This document shows positions 49,487 through 58,527 of a DNA stretch of 64,000 nucleotides, piece by piece (positions within the stretch are counted from its first letter, which is position 1; the number at the start of each line of letters is the position of its first letter). The notes beneath the pieces are model-generated. The model searched no databases. It was not told the origin of the DNA and saw nothing but the letters and a program-made list of their open reading frames with translations. The stretch is from positions 17,894 through 81,893 of the forward strand of contig NZ_MUNP01000026.1 of the NCBI RefSeq assembly GCF_002001105.1. The letters run 5' to 3'. Origin of the DNA: Rhodanobacter sp. C06. Lineage in GTDB: Bacteria > Pseudomonadota > Gammaproteobacteria > Xanthomonadales > Rhodanobacteraceae. The position numbers and the translations under genes are program-made.

Positions 49487-50158
49487 TCAGCCGGCGAGCG
49501 CGTATTCGCCGCCACGCTCCAGCGCGCGCTGGTACGCTGGACGCGCATGAATGCGCTGCAGGAACGCCCACAGCCGCGGTCGGCCGGCGTCGAGGCCGGC
49601 GCGCGCGGCGGCGGCCTCCAGCGGAAAGCTCAGCGCGATGTCGGCGACGCCGAACGCATCGCCGCCGAACCACGTACTCTTGCCAAGTTCGGCTTCAAGG
49701 TAGTCCAGATGCAGCGCAATCTGCGGATCGACGAAGCCGCGCTGCACCTTGCCGGCGATGCCGCGCGCCACCGGCTTGACGAAGAACGGCGCTGGCGCGG
49801 CTTCGACGCGGTGGAACACCAGCTTCAGCAGCAGCGGCGGCATCAGCGAGCCTTCCGCGTAATGCAGCCAGTAGTCGCAGCGCAGGCGTTGCGGCATGCC
49901 GTGGGCGGGGATCAGGCTGCCGCTGCCGTAGCGGTCGGCGAGGTAGCCGAGGATCGCGCCGGACTCGGCCAGCACCAACCCGTCGTCCTCGATCACCGGC
50001 GACTTGCCCAGCGGATGCACCGCGCGCAACTCGGGCGGCGCCAGCATCGTGCGCGGGTCGCGTTGGTAGCGGCGCAGCTCGTAGGGCAGATCCAGTTCTT
50101 CCAGCAGCCACAGGATGCGCTGCGAGCGCGAGTTGTTGAGATGGTGGACGGTGATCAA
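49487..50158 (-). CDS. glutathione S-transferase
   Basis: The product (223 aa) has the thioredoxin-like GST domain from its first residues (ITVHHLNNSRSQRILWLLEE; the Ser of NNSRS is the likely catalytic residue). KSPVIEDDGLVLAESGAILGYL includes the Glu-Ser pair that binds glutathione. The C-terminal helical domain has FGVADIALSFPLEAA. The start was placed at TTG 50158, because GGAG lies 8 bases upstream and it gives the family N-terminus; the frame runs on to a GTG at 50215. Substrate unknown. Confidence 0.88.
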   Translation of the reverse strand: MITVHHLNNSRSQRILWLLEELDLPYELRRYQRDPRTMLAPPELRAVHPLGKSPVIEDDGLVLAESGAILGYLADRYGSGSLIPAHGMPQRLRCDYWLHYAEGSLMPPLLLKLVFHRVEAAPAPFFVKPVARGIAGKVQRGFVDPQIALHLDYLEAELGKSTWFGGDAFGVADIALSFPLEAAAARAGLDAGRPRLWAFLQRIHARPAYQRALERGGEYALAG

Positions 50159-50242
50159 GGGCTTGCTCCGCGAAGCGGGATCGGATGACGGCAGTCGGGC
50201 AGCGGCCTGCGCCACCTTCAGCCCGTATACGCAAGACAGGAC

Positions 50243-51160
50243 TCAGTAGATCTCACCCACGCAACAGCGCAGGCTGCCGCCGGCCTTCTCGATCTCGGAC
50301 AGGTCCACCGCGCCGAGGCGGAAGCCCCAACCGGCCAGCGCCGCGCGCTGTTCGTCGTCGAGCGAGGCGGCGGCCATGGCGCTCATCCACACGCGCTCGT
50401 CGCTGAGCGTGATCGCATTGGCGGCGTAGGCCTGCTTTTGCGCGGGCGAGAGCCACAGAGCACGGTTGCCGTAAGCCTGCGCGATCGCCTGCGGCACCGC
50501 CGGATCGGCGAAGCCGTCGGCGGCGAGGATCGCGGCGCGGCCGGCGAGCAGGGCGAACACCACGTTGGTGTGGTACTCGCTTGGCGCCAGTTCGAAGGCG
50601 TAAGTCAAGCGCAGGCCGAACGCCTGGTGCATCGCCTCGGCACCGGCGAGGTCGCAACGTTCGCTCAAGCCGCAGTAGCCGATGCCGCGGGCGCGGTCGA
50701 TCACCAGCGAACCGGTGAGTTCGGCGACCAGGTTGTCGCAGCCGGACAGGTCGATCTCGTCGTAGCCCAGCAGCTCGCCGAAGAAGTTGCGGATGTCGGG
50801 GCGTTCCGCCTCGCGCTGGCGCACGGCATGGCGCATGCGGCCCACCACCAGCGTGTCAGGCGCGGTGCCGAACACGTTGTTCGGGAACACCGCATCGGGG
50901 GTGGCCGCGTCGCCGGGAAACACGATCACGGGCACGTCCGCGCGCAGCGCCTGTGCCAGCACCTGGTGCTGGGCCAGCGCCCGCAGCGGGTCGACGGATT
51001 GCTCCATCGCCATGTAGCGGTTGTCGCGCGCCGATTCCGCCGCCAGCGAGAAATCCGCCGGCGCCACGAGGAACGCGCCGCGCGCGGTGGCGGGCGCGCC
51101 GAGCAGGGGCGCGAGTGTGGCGAAGGCATCGAGGAAGGCGGTCGGTGTCGCGACGATCAT
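50243..51160 (-). CDS. arginine deiminase-related hydrolase (CtlX-like amidinotransferase fold)
   Basis: The product (305 aa) is a guanidine-modifying enzyme with the pentein fold. Conserved blocks are FPNNVFGT (substrate Asp/Asn region), GCDNLVAELTGSLVIDR, SEYHTNVVFALL (catalytic His) and a C-terminal nucleophile Cys in GGSLRCCVGEIY. The layout is that of the CtlX/citrulline-utilisation hydrolase and dimethylargininase-like group. ATG 51160 was chosen; TTG 51166 would add two residues. It lies 33 bases after the upstream MFS gene on the same strand and may be co-transcribed. Confidence 0.87.
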   Translation of the reverse strand: MIVATPTAFLDAFATLAPLLGAPATARGAFLVAPADFSLAAESARDNRYMAMEQSVDPLRALAQHQVLAQALRADVPVIVFPGDAATPDAVFPNNVFGTAPDTLVVGRMRHAVRQREAERPDIRNFFGELLGYDEIDLSGCDNLVAELTGSLVIDRARGIGYCGLSERCDLAGAEAMHQAFGLRLTYAFELAPSEYHTNVVFALLAGRAAILAADGFADPAVPQAIAQAYGNRALWLSPAQKQAYAANAITLSDERVWMSAMAAASLDDEQRAALAGWGFRLGAVDLSEIEKAGGSLRCCVGEIY

Positions 51161-51193
51161 GGGCAAGTTCGGTGGAATGGCGCGAGGCGGGTC

Positions 51194-52450
51194 TCAAAGT
51201 GTATCGGCTGCCGCTTCCGCGGCATCCGGCGTGGCTTCCATGTGCAGCCGCTGGCGCCGGCGCAGGCTGGGGAACATCGCCATCCACGCACCCACCACCG
51301 CCAGCGTACCGAGGCCGCCGACCACTGCGGAACCCACCGCGCCCAGCCACGCCGCCAGCATGCCCGACTCGAACTCGCCGAGCTGGTTGGAGGTGTTGAT
51401 GAAGATGGAGTTCACCGCGTTGACCCGGCCGCGCATCGCGTCGGGCGTGTCCAGCTGCACCAGCGAGCCGCGGATCACCATGCTCACCATATCGAATGCG
51501 CCCAGCGCGAACAGCGCGGCCAGCGACAGCCACAGATTCGCGGAAACGGCGAACACCAGGGTCGCCACGCCGAAGCCCGCGACGGAAGCGAACATGGTCA
51601 TGCCCACGCGACGTTGCAGGTCGTGCCGTGCCAGCCACAGCGACATCAGCAGCGCACCCACCGCCGGAGCCGCGCGCAGCAGGCCCAGGCCCCACGGCCC
51701 GGTGTGCAGGATGTCGCGCGCGAAGATCGGCAGCAGCGAGGTGACTCCGCCCAGCAGCACCGCGAACAGGTCCAGCGAGATCACGCCCAGCACGTCCTTG
51801 CGTTCGCGGATGAAATGCACGCCCGCGAACAGCGACTTCAGTGTGGCCGGCTCGCGCTTCGGCGGCGCCTGCTCGTAACGCAGCAGCGCCATCATTGTGG
51901 CGGCGACGAGGTACAGCGCGGCGGCGCCGAGGTACACCACGCCCGGGCCGGCCACGTAGAGCAGGCCGCCGACCGCGGGGCCGAGGATCATCGCCATCTG
52001 GAACGCCGAACCGCTCACCGCCACCGCGCGCGGCAGGATCGCCGGCGGCACCAGCGCCGGCAGCAGCGACTGCATCGAGGGCGACTCGAACGCCTTGGCC
52101 ACGCCGATCGCGAACACCAGCAACAGGATGCCGGCCTCGTGGATGCGATGAGTCAAGGTCAACACGGCCAGCAGCACGATGGCCGTCCATTCCACGATCT
52201 GGCCGAGCAGCACCACGCGGCGCCGCTCGTACTGGTCTGCCACGTGCCCGGCCGGCAACGCCAGCAACACCGATGGGATGAACTGCACCAGGCCGATCAG
52301 GCCCAGATCGAACGCCCGCCCGGTGATCGCGTAGATCTGCCAGCCCACAGCCACCGACAGCATCTGGAAGCCGAAGCCGGAGGCGATGCGCGCGCACCAG
52401 AACTGCACGAAGGCGCGGTGGCGCAGCGGCGAATCGGGCTGTGGGGACAT
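51194..52450 (-). CDS. MFS transporter, EntS/DHA3 type
   Basis: The product (418 aa) has twelve predicted membrane segments and the DHA3/EntS blocks FVQFWCARIASGFGFQMLSV, LPAGHVADQYERRRVVLLGQ and MRGRVNAVNSIFINTSNQLG. The group exports drugs, siderophores or macrolides. No siderophore genes are adjacent. It is probably in one transcript with the arginine-deiminase-like gene. The frame is open far upstream, but similarity starts at ATG 52450 (MSPQPDSPLRHRAFVQF). Confidence 0.87.
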   Translation of the reverse strand: MSPQPDSPLRHRAFVQFWCARIASGFGFQMLSVAVGWQIYAITGRAFDLGLIGLVQFIPSVLLALPAGHVADQYERRRVVLLGQIVEWTAIVLLAVLTLTHRIHEAGILLLVFAIGVAKAFESPSMQSLLPALVPPAILPRAVAVSGSAFQMAMILGPAVGGLLYVAGPGVVYLGAAALYLVAATMMALLRYEQAPPKREPATLKSLFAGVHFIRERKDVLGVISLDLFAVLLGGVTSLLPIFARDILHTGPWGLGLLRAAPAVGALLMSLWLARHDLQRRVGMTMFASVAGFGVATLVFAVSANLWLSLAALFALGAFDMVSMVIRGSLVQLDTPDAMRGRVNAVNSIFINTSNQLGEFESGMLAAWLGAVGSAVVGGLGTLAVVGAWMAMFPSLRRRQRLHMEATPDAAEAAADTL

Positions 52451-52551
52451 GGATCGTGCACGGCGGGAAACCGCCAGTTTAACCGGCCCGCCGGATGCGC
52501 AAGCGGCGGCCGCCATGCTGCGGGCGGCCGCGAGGCGACGACGCGACGCGC

Positions 52552-54357
52552 TCAGCCCGTACGCGTGAAGCCGTCCGCGCTCCAGCCTTCGCTGCCCACG
52601 CCGTGGTGCACGAAGAACAGGCCGTCGGGATCGTACCTGCGCTTCGCCGCGGCGAGGCGCGGATAGTTGCCGCCCCAGAATCCTTGCTGCCAGTCGCGCA
52701 GGAAGTAGTCGCTCTCCGAGACGTAGCAGCCGGCATCCGGCGCCACGGCGCGCAGCGCATCCATCGTCTTGTCGATGGACGACGCCATGTGCCGCGCCAT
52801 GGCCAGGTCGGGCTTCGCGCCCGGCATGCCGGGAAAAGCGGGATCGCCGCCATTGGCGCTGATGGCAAGGGCGAAGGCCTCCAGCACCTGCGGGTGGGTG
52901 GCAGTATCGCGGGCGCGGGCGATCGCGTCGGCCGGCGCACCCGCCAGGCCCTTGTTGAGATGCAGCGAGACGCCGAAGTGCCGCGCGGCCTCGAACAAAG
53001 CATCCACCAACGGCGTCTGCCGTCCCGGTTGCAGCAGCGAAGCCGGCAGCCAGGCCGACTGGTAGCCCTGGATGAACCAGCCCGCCTGGTCGCGGTCGCC
53101 GGCCCACACGAAGTGGTGGCGGGGCGCACCCGGCCGGTCGTCCGGCACGATGGCGTTCGGGAGGTACTTGCGCAGGAATTCGGCGTCCCAGAGATGCCGG
53201 GCCGGTGCTGCCAGCGCCTCGAATGGTTTGGTGACGCGGCAATCCCTGCGGGCATGCACCCAGGCCAGGAAGGGTGCCCAGGTCTGTTCCGCCTGCTGCT
53301 TGGTGAGGCCCTGGAACATCGTGGAAACTTCGAAGGTGTCGCCACCGTAGAATTTCAGCTGCTCGCCCCAGTGCGGATTGAACAGCGCGCGCTGATAGAA
53401 GCTCACCGCCTCGGTGATCAGGGCGCGATAAGCCGCGTCCGAGTTGGCCTTGATGGTGAGGTTGACCGCGCCGAAGAACTCGGGCAGATCGAACGTGCGC
53501 AGAGTCAGCCGCGTGACCACGCCCAGGCTGCCGCCGCCGCCGCCCTTGAGGCCCCAGAACAGCTCGGGATTCGTGCGGGCGTTGGCGATGCGCACCTGGC
53601 CGTCGGCGGTGACGACTTCCGCTTCCAGCAGGTTGGATGCCGCCGTGCCCCAGTTCTTCGAGAAGCTGCCGAAGCCGCCGCTCTGCACCAGCCCCGCCAC
53701 GCCCACGGTGGTGCAGCCGCCGCCCTGCACGTAGCGGCCGCCCTTGGTGGTGACTGCATCGTAGGCGTCGATCCACATCGCGCCGGCCTGCACGGTCACG
53801 GCCGGCTGCGGCGCGACGTGACCGGCGCAGCCTTGTGGCACGAAGGTGTCGTGCAGGCTCACCTGGTTCATGTGGCGCGTCCACACCAGCAGCGAATCCG
53901 GTGCGTCCGAGGTGCCCTGGTAGCTGTGGCCGCCGCCCTTCACCACCAGGCGCAGGTGGTGCTTGCGGGCGAAGTCGACGGCTGCGACCACGTCGGCGGT
54001 GTTTTCCGCCGCCACCGCATAAGCGCTGGGCCGCGAGGTCCACGCGTCGGCCCAGCCGCTGGTCTGGGTCAACGCGGGGTTGTCGCCCACCGCGAACGGG
54101 TTGGCGAGTTGCTTCAATGCCGGCGAGGCGGCGCCCTGGGCGAACGGCGGTTCCAGCTTCAGCAGCCTGCCACCGACGCGTTGTTTCAGTTGCTCCCATT
54201 CCGCCGCCGCGGGCCAGCCCGGCTGGCCGGGGCGCAGCCGCGAGCGCAGGGTCGTGGCGAGCGCGCCAGCGCCATGCGCGAGTGCCGTGCCACTGCGCAT
54301 CAGCAGGGGCAGCAGCGGCAGGGTGATGGCGGCTTTCAGCAGGTCGCGTCGTTTCAT
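52552..54357 (-). CDS. Tat-exported FAD-linked oxidase, berberine-bridge (BBE) type
   Basis: The product (601 aa) has a twin-arginine signal (KRRDLLKAAITLPLLPLL). A PCMH-type FAD-binding domain follows (about 105-300). Bicovalent flavin attachment is indicated by the His in LVVKGGGHSYQGTSD and the Cys in GGGCTTVGVAGLVQSGGFGS. The C-terminal BBE segment with the flavin contact is YPRLAAAKRRYDPDGLFFVH. Such enzymes oxidise sugars or other alcohols in the periplasm. GGAG lies 7 bases before ATG 54357. It is divergent from a LytTR regulator. Confidence 0.9.
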   Translation of the reverse strand: MKRRDLLKAAITLPLLPLLMRSGTALAHGAGALATTLRSRLRPGQPGWPAAAEWEQLKQRVGGRLLKLEPPFAQGAASPALKQLANPFAVGDNPALTQTSGWADAWTSRPSAYAVAAENTADVVAAVDFARKHHLRLVVKGGGHSYQGTSDAPDSLLVWTRHMNQVSLHDTFVPQGCAGHVAPQPAVTVQAGAMWIDAYDAVTTKGGRYVQGGGCTTVGVAGLVQSGGFGSFSKNWGTAASNLLEAEVVTADGQVRIANARTNPELFWGLKGGGGGSLGVVTRLTLRTFDLPEFFGAVNLTIKANSDAAYRALITEAVSFYQRALFNPHWGEQLKFYGGDTFEVSTMFQGLTKQQAEQTWAPFLAWVHARRDCRVTKPFEALAAPARHLWDAEFLRKYLPNAIVPDDRPGAPRHHFVWAGDRDQAGWFIQGYQSAWLPASLLQPGRQTPLVDALFEAARHFGVSLHLNKGLAGAPADAIARARDTATHPQVLEAFALAISANGGDPAFPGMPGAKPDLAMARHMASSIDKTMDALRAVAPDAGCYVSESDYFLRDWQQGFWGGNYPRLAAAKRRYDPDGLFFVHHGVGSEGWSADGFTRTG

Positions 54358-54500
54358 GGCGGCACTCCGTGGCAGGTCGGCGGCCAGCATGACCCCTTGG
54401 CAACACCACGCCCAGCGCGCGGTGACGGATCGCGGCTTGCAGGGACGAATCGCTGCCGACCCGGGACGAGGCGCAGGGGCAGCGCGACGCCGTGAACCCG

Positions 54501-54513
54501 TAGAATCGTCGGC
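54501..54513 (+). promoter_or_regulatory. candidate leaderless promoter (-10) of the LytTR gene
   Basis: TAGAAT (54501-54506) lies 7 bases before ATG 54514, and no Shine-Dalgarno motif is present. Transcription would start at or near the ATG, giving a leaderless mRNA. The -35 region is weak. Confidence 0.45.
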
Positions 54514-55389
54514 ATGAACGAGCAGGCGGATGGCGGATACCGGGATTTCCAGCGCTGGCGCCCCTCGGTCGAGGTCGCCTTCTGGGTGGCGCTGTACACC
54601 CTCAATGCGGTGTTCAACGGCCTCGTTGCGCGGATCGACAACGCCCGCACGGCGGCTTGGGAGCCGTGGGTGTGGGAATCGAGCAGCGCGCTGCTGATCC
54701 TGCTGCTGATCCCCTTCGTGAAGGCGGTGGAGCGGCGCTGGCCATTCCGCTTCGATACGTGGCGCCGCAGCCTGCCGTGGCATCTGCTGGCCAGCGTGGC
54801 GTTCAGTCTGGTGCACGTGGCCGGCATGGTCGGCTTGCGCAAGCTGGCTTACGGGATGGTTGATCAGCACTACCGTTTCGGAGCGTGGTGGCCGAACTTT
54901 GGCTACGAGTACCTGAAAGACATCCGCAGCTATTTCGTCATCGTCGCGATGATTTGCTTGTCGCGCCTGTGGCTGCTGCGCCAGCGGGGCGAGGCGAAGC
55001 TGCTGGCCGCGCCCGACGACGGCCCGCCGGTGGAGCCGGTGGAGCGGCCCGAGCGTTTCCTCGTGCGCAAGCTGGGCAAGGAGTTCCTGGTCGCGGCGCG
55101 CGAGATCGAGTGGCTGCAGGCCGCGGGCAACTACGTGAACCTGCGCGTGCGCGGGCGCGACTATCCGCTGCGCAGCACGATGGCGGCGATCGAGACGCGG
55201 CTGGACCCGGCGCGTTTCCTGCGCGTGCATCGCGGCTACTTCGTCAATCTCGACTATCTCGCCGAGATCGAGCCGCTGGACACCGGCGACGCGCGCCTGC
55301 ACCTGCGCGACGGTGCGAAGATCCCGTGCAGCCGGCGTTATCGCGCCGCCCTGCGTGAGCGCTACGGCCAGCCGGCGGCGGTCGAATGA
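54514..55389 (+). CDS. membrane-bound LytTR-family transcriptional regulator
   Basis: The product (291 aa) has four predicted membrane segments in its first 155 residues (for example FWVALYTLNAVFNGLVA and SALLILLLIPFV). A C-terminal LytTR DNA-binding domain follows (about 185-285; FLVAAREIEWLQAAGNYVNL, RFLRVHRGYFVNLDYLAEI). No receiver domain is present, so signals are probably sensed in the membrane. It is divergent from the FAD oxidase gene. This one-component group is frequent in Xanthomonadales. Confidence 0.88.
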   Translation: MNEQADGGYRDFQRWRPSVEVAFWVALYTLNAVFNGLVARIDNARTAAWEPWVWESSSALLILLLIPFVKAVERRWPFRFDTWRRSLPWHLLASVAFSLVHVAGMVGLRKLAYGMVDQHYRFGAWWPNFGYEYLKDIRSYFVIVAMICLSRLWLLRQRGEAKLLAAPDDGPPVEPVERPERFLVRKLGKEFLVAAREIEWLQAAGNYVNLRVRGRDYPLRSTMAAIETRLDPARFLRVHRGYFVNLDYLAEIEPLDTGDARLHLRDGAKIPCSRRYRAALRERYGQPAAVE

Positions 55390-55463
55390 ACCGGGCCGCG
55401 CTTGCGTAGTGGCGCGCGCTCGTTCCAAGCTAGCTCCCTGATTCCGTACCGGATGCTCTGCCG

Positions 55464-56201
55464 ATGATGCACGTGCCGTCGCCCCGCCACCTCGTTCTTG
55501 CCGCCCTTGCCGGCGCGCTGATCCTCGCCGGCTGCTCGCAGGGCGGCGCGCCCGCGCCGGACGCCGCGCAACAGCAGGCGCAGGCCAAGGCCGCCGAAGC
55601 GGCGCGCAACCTCGACACCTATCGCCAGCTGCTGCGCATCCACAACGACCAGATGGCGGCGACGCTGGGTCAGGACATCGTGCAGCGCTTCCCCGGCAGC
55701 GCCGCGGCGAAGGAGGTGCAGCAGACGCTGCCCGAGGTCGAGCAGCGCTGGAAGGAGAACAGCGAGAAGGCGCGCCTCGCCGCGTTGTGGCAGTACCAGG
55801 TGGCGCCGATGGCCGGCGGCACCCAATCCACCGCAGCGACCTACAACAGCCGGCCGATCGGCGTGCACGTGCGGCTGGTGCTGCGTCGGCATACCAGCTG
55901 GGGCCAGAGCGCGTTCCTGTTCAACGACGGCCGCGGCGGCTTCGTCTGCAAGGGCGAGTGCACGATCGCGGCGAAGTTCGACGACAAGACGCGTGCGATC
56001 AAGGCCTACGCGCCGTCCACCGGCGAACCGGCGCTGATGATCCGCGACGACAAGGGTTTCATCACGGCGCTGGAGAAGGCGAAGAAGATCAGCCTGCCGG
56101 TCACCCTGCAGGATGGCGAGAAGAAGGTGGAACTTGTCTACGAGGTCGGCGGCTTCGTGCCGGACCAGTGGCAGGCGCTGCCGAAGAAGGGCAAGAGATA
56201 G
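55464..56201 (+). CDS. putative lipoprotein of unknown function
   Basis: The product (245 aa) has a lipobox LAGC (LVLAALAGALILAGCSQGG), so it should be lipidated and face the periplasm. A coiled-coil-prone Ala/Gln-rich stretch follows (about 35-100), then a compact domain with NSRPIGVHVRLVLRRHTSWG, FLFNDGRGGFVCKGECTIAA (two Cys that may pair) and KKISLPVTLQDGEKKVELVY. I do not recognise the family. The TAG stop is followed at once by a GA-rich element. Confidence 0.8.
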   Translation: MMHVPSPRHLVLAALAGALILAGCSQGGAPAPDAAQQQAQAKAAEAARNLDTYRQLLRIHNDQMAATLGQDIVQRFPGSAAAKEVQQTLPEVEQRWKENSEKARLAALWQYQVAPMAGGTQSTAATYNSRPIGVHVRLVLRRHTSWGQSAFLFNDGRGGFVCKGECTIAAKFDDKTRAIKAYAPSTGEPALMIRDDKGFITALEKAKKISLPVTLQDGEKKVELVYEVGGFVPDQWQALPKKGKR

Positions 56202-56287
56202 GGGAGAGGAGCGAGGGGTGAGAGAAAGCAGATCCAGCGATGCGCTCCAGCTCTTCACTCACTTCTCACTCCTCTCCACTCACATCC
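56202..56287. repeat. GA-rich/TC-rich inverted element after a stop codon
   Basis: GGGGAGAGGAGCGAGGGGTG (56202-56221) lies right after the lipoprotein stop. CACTCACTTCTCACTCCTCT (56255-56274) is an imperfect inverted counterpart. The core GAGAGGAGCGAG recurs, inverted, in the element behind the ferritin-like gene at 12.7 kb, which likewise abuts a stop codon. Confidence 0.65.
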
Positions 56288-56354
56288 TGCTTCCTGGTGC
56301 ACCCGCCGGCCGTTCGCGCGTTCCACTGCGTATCGACGAATGGAGGAAGCAACC

Positions 56355-56807
56355 ATGTCTCGCAAAGCTTCGTGGATGGCCGTCGCACTGGCGGCGATGC
56401 TGAGCGCGTGTTCCAGCGTGCCGTATGCGCAGCGGATGGCCCAGCGCCAGGCCGCCTACGCGGCCGCGGCCGGCGCGCCGGTGCGCAGCTTCCACTATTT
56501 CGACCTGTACTCGTGGGAGCCGCTGGGCGACAGCCAACTGGCCGTCTACGCCCAGCCGAATCGCGCGTGGCTGCTGGACGTGGGGCCTTGCCCGAACCTG
56601 GAATTCGCCAATGCGATCGGGCTCACCTCGTTCACCGGCGAGGTGTCGGTGAACTTCGACAAGGTGCTCACCGGTCGCGGCTTTCCGCCGTGCTTCATCT
56701 CGAAGATCCGCCCGGTCGACGTGGCGAAGCTGAAGCTGGAGCAGCAGGCGCAGCGCAAGATCGAATCCGAGCCGCGCCAGCCGTCCGCCGACGCAGCGCA
56801 GAAGTAG
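56355..56807 (+). CDS. DUF6491-like small lipoprotein
   Basis: The product (150 aa) has a lipobox-type signal ending LSAC (MAVALAAMLSACSSVP). The domain carries FHYFDLYSWEPLGDSQLAVY, a Cys-Pro-Asn-Leu segment (GPCPNLEFANAIGLTS), a second Cys (GFPPCFISKIRPVDVAKLK) and a charged C-terminal helix. The layout agrees with the DUF6491 family of small Xanthomonadales lipoproteins as I recall it; the function is unknown. ATG 56355 was chosen because GGAGGAAG lies just before it; the in-frame ATG at 56340 precedes the RBS. Confidence 0.82.
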   Translation: MSRKASWMAVALAAMLSACSSVPYAQRMAQRQAAYAAAAGAPVRSFHYFDLYSWEPLGDSQLAVYAQPNRAWLLDVGPCPNLEFANAIGLTSFTGEVSVNFDKVLTGRGFPPCFISKIRPVDVAKLKLEQQAQRKIESEPRQPSADAAQK

Positions 56808-56813
56808 GCGGCG

Positions 56814-57227
56814 TCAGCGCACCACTGTCACCGGCACGTGGGCGCGGGCCAGCACGTTGGTGGAGACCGAACCGAGCAGCCAGCGCGCCAGCGCGCCGCG
56901 CTCGGTGTGGCCGATCACGATGTGGTCGATGCCGTGCTGGCCGACTTGGCCGAGCAGCACGTCGCCGGGGCTGCCGTGGGTGAGTTCGACATCGACCAGA
57001 CTGGCGGCATCCGGCGCGATCGCGGCCAGTTCGTCCTCCAGTTCCTGCATGCGCTGGGTGCCGGAGTCGGTCATCATCAGCGCGCAGGTGTCGCCGCCTT
57101 CGGCCACCTGCAGCACCGACACCACGCGCACCCGGCCGCCGCAGGCGTGGGCCAGTTCCATCGCGAACGCGAACGCGCGGCGCGCGGCGTCCGAGCCGTC
57201 GTAACCGACCAGTGAATACTTGGGCAT
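56814..57227 (-). CDS. universal stress protein (UspA family)
   Basis: The product (137 aa) is a single Usp domain. VGYDGSDAARRAFAFAMELA opens it, and the ATP-binding motif G-x2-G-x9-G-S is present in IGHTERGALARWLLGSVSTN, so it is an ATP-binding member. AAGGAGC precedes ATG 57227. Only six bases separate it from the end of the convergent DUF6491-like gene, and no terminator lies between them. Confidence 0.92.
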   Translation of the reverse strand: MPKYSLVGYDGSDAARRAFAFAMELAHACGGRVRVVSVLQVAEGGDTCALMMTDSGTQRMQELEDELAAIAPDAASLVDVELTHGSPGDVLLGQVGQHGIDHIVIGHTERGALARWLLGSVSTNVLARAHVPVTVVR

Positions 57228-57428
57228 GCCCGCTCCTTGAGGGTGGAAACATCATCGTTTGGTGAAGAAGTCTGGACTGGCGCGCGTTAGCGGAACATCA
57301 AGATGAACGGACGCGCGCACAGCTCACGCGCACGTCACGGAGGGCTGTCGAAGCTGGACCGCACGTTCCACCGGGCCACCGGATGGCAACGGATCCCGCG
57401 CCAGTTGCGCCACTGTAAGGAGAAGCCG

Positions 57429-57887
57429 ATGAGCAAGCACACTCTCGTCCTGACCGCCGCCCTGCTGCTCGGTGCGGGTGCCTTGGCAGCCGTGCCGGCC
57501 GCCCCCGTCCACGCCGCCGACGCTGACGTGAAATGCGATCTGACCTTCAGTCTGGCCGGCTGGTCGATCCTCTACAAACACGCCGAGGGCAACGGTATGG
57601 TGACCTGCAACAACGGCCAGCGTGCCAACGTGAAGATCACCGTGGTGGGCGGCGGCCTCACTGCCGGCAAATACCGCATCGACCATGGCACCGGCGAGAT
57701 CACCCACGTGCGCAGCATCGACGACGTGTTCGGCAACTATGCGCAGGCCGGCGCCGAAGCCGGCGTGGTGAAGAGCGGCACCGCCCAGGTGCTGACCAAG
57801 GGCACCACCTCGCTGGCGCTGGCTGGCCACGGCGAAGGCATCAACCTCGGCGTGTCGGTGGGCAAGTTCACCATCAGCCGTCGCTGA
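57429..57887 (+). CDS. exported protein of unknown function
   Basis: The product (152 aa) has a signal peptide (LVLTAALLLGAGALAAVPAA, ending near VHAA). The mature part is a beta-rich domain with two Cys (ADADVKCDLTFSLAGW, NGMVTCNNGQRANVKITVVG) and glycine-rich strands (AGHGEGINLGVSVGKFTISRR). It resembles DUF992-type periplasmic proteins only loosely, so I do not assign it. AAGGAG precedes ATG 57429, and a terminator follows, so it is monocistronic. Confidence 0.78.
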   Translation: MSKHTLVLTAALLLGAGALAAVPAAPVHAADADVKCDLTFSLAGWSILYKHAEGNGMVTCNNGQRANVKITVVGGGLTAGKYRIDHGTGEITHVRSIDDVFGNYAQAGAEAGVVKSGTAQVLTKGTTSLALAGHGEGINLGVSVGKFTISRR

Positions 57888-57907
57888 AGAGGCACGGCAG
57901 GAGGGTT

Positions 57908-57936
57908 CGAAGGGCGCCGCAAGGCGCCCTTCGTTT
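57908..57936 (+). terminator. terminator of the exported protein gene
   Basis: An 11-bp perfect stem CGAAGGGCGCC (57908-57918 with 57923-57933) with a GCAA tetraloop is followed by TTT. Confidence 0.8.
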
Positions 57937-57984
57937 GCGCGGCAGCGTACACTGGGCGGCGCTGCCCCCTCCCGGAGAACCGCG

Positions 57985-58527
57985 ATGCGTCGCCTGCCGC
58001 TGCTGTTCGTGCTGACCCTGCTGTGCGGCCTGCTGGCCACTCCCGTCGTTGCCGTCGATGCGTTGCCCCAGGTCGGCGCCAGCGCGCCTGCCTTCCGCCT
58101 GCAGGACCAGAACGGCCACTGGCGCAGCCCCGCCGACTATCACGGCCACTGGCTGGTGCTGTACTTCTATCCCAAGGACTTCACCCCCGGCTGCACCACC
58201 GAGGTCTGCACTTTCCGCGACGATGTCGCCAAGCTGCGCCAGGCCGGCGCCTCGGTGGTGGGCGTGAGCCTGGACGACACGAAGTCGCACGCCGAATTCG
58301 CCGCCAAGTACTACGTGCCGTTCCCGCTGCTCGCCGACGCGGATCGCAAGGCGGCCGCCGAATACGGCGTGCTGAGCTCCATGGTGGGCATGCATTACGC
58401 CAAGCGCACCACCTTCCTGATCGACCCTGAAGGCAGGATCGCCAAGGTCTATGCCGATGTCGATCCCAAGGCGAACTCCAGCCAGGTGCTGACCGATCTC
58501 GCTGCCATGAAGAAGGCGGCGCCCTGA
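57985..58527 (+). CDS. exported thioredoxin-fold peroxiredoxin (BCP/PrxQ type)
   Basis: The product (180 aa) is a peroxiredoxin of the BCP/PrxQ group. The peroxidatic Cys lies in FYPKDFTPGCTTEVCTFRDD, and the second Cys five residues later is the typical resolving Cys of this type. Unlike cytoplasmic BCP it has an N-terminal signal peptide (LPLLFVLTLLCGLLATPVVA), so it should reduce peroxides in the periplasm. Its stop shares one base with the start of the next gene. Confidence 0.9.
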   Translation: MRRLPLLFVLTLLCGLLATPVVAVDALPQVGASAPAFRLQDQNGHWRSPADYHGHWLVLYFYPKDFTPGCTTEVCTFRDDVAKLRQAGASVVGVSLDDTKSHAEFAAKYYVPFPLLADADRKAAAEYGVLSSMVGMHYAKRTTFLIDPEGRIAKVYADVDPKANSSQVLTDLAAMKKAAP

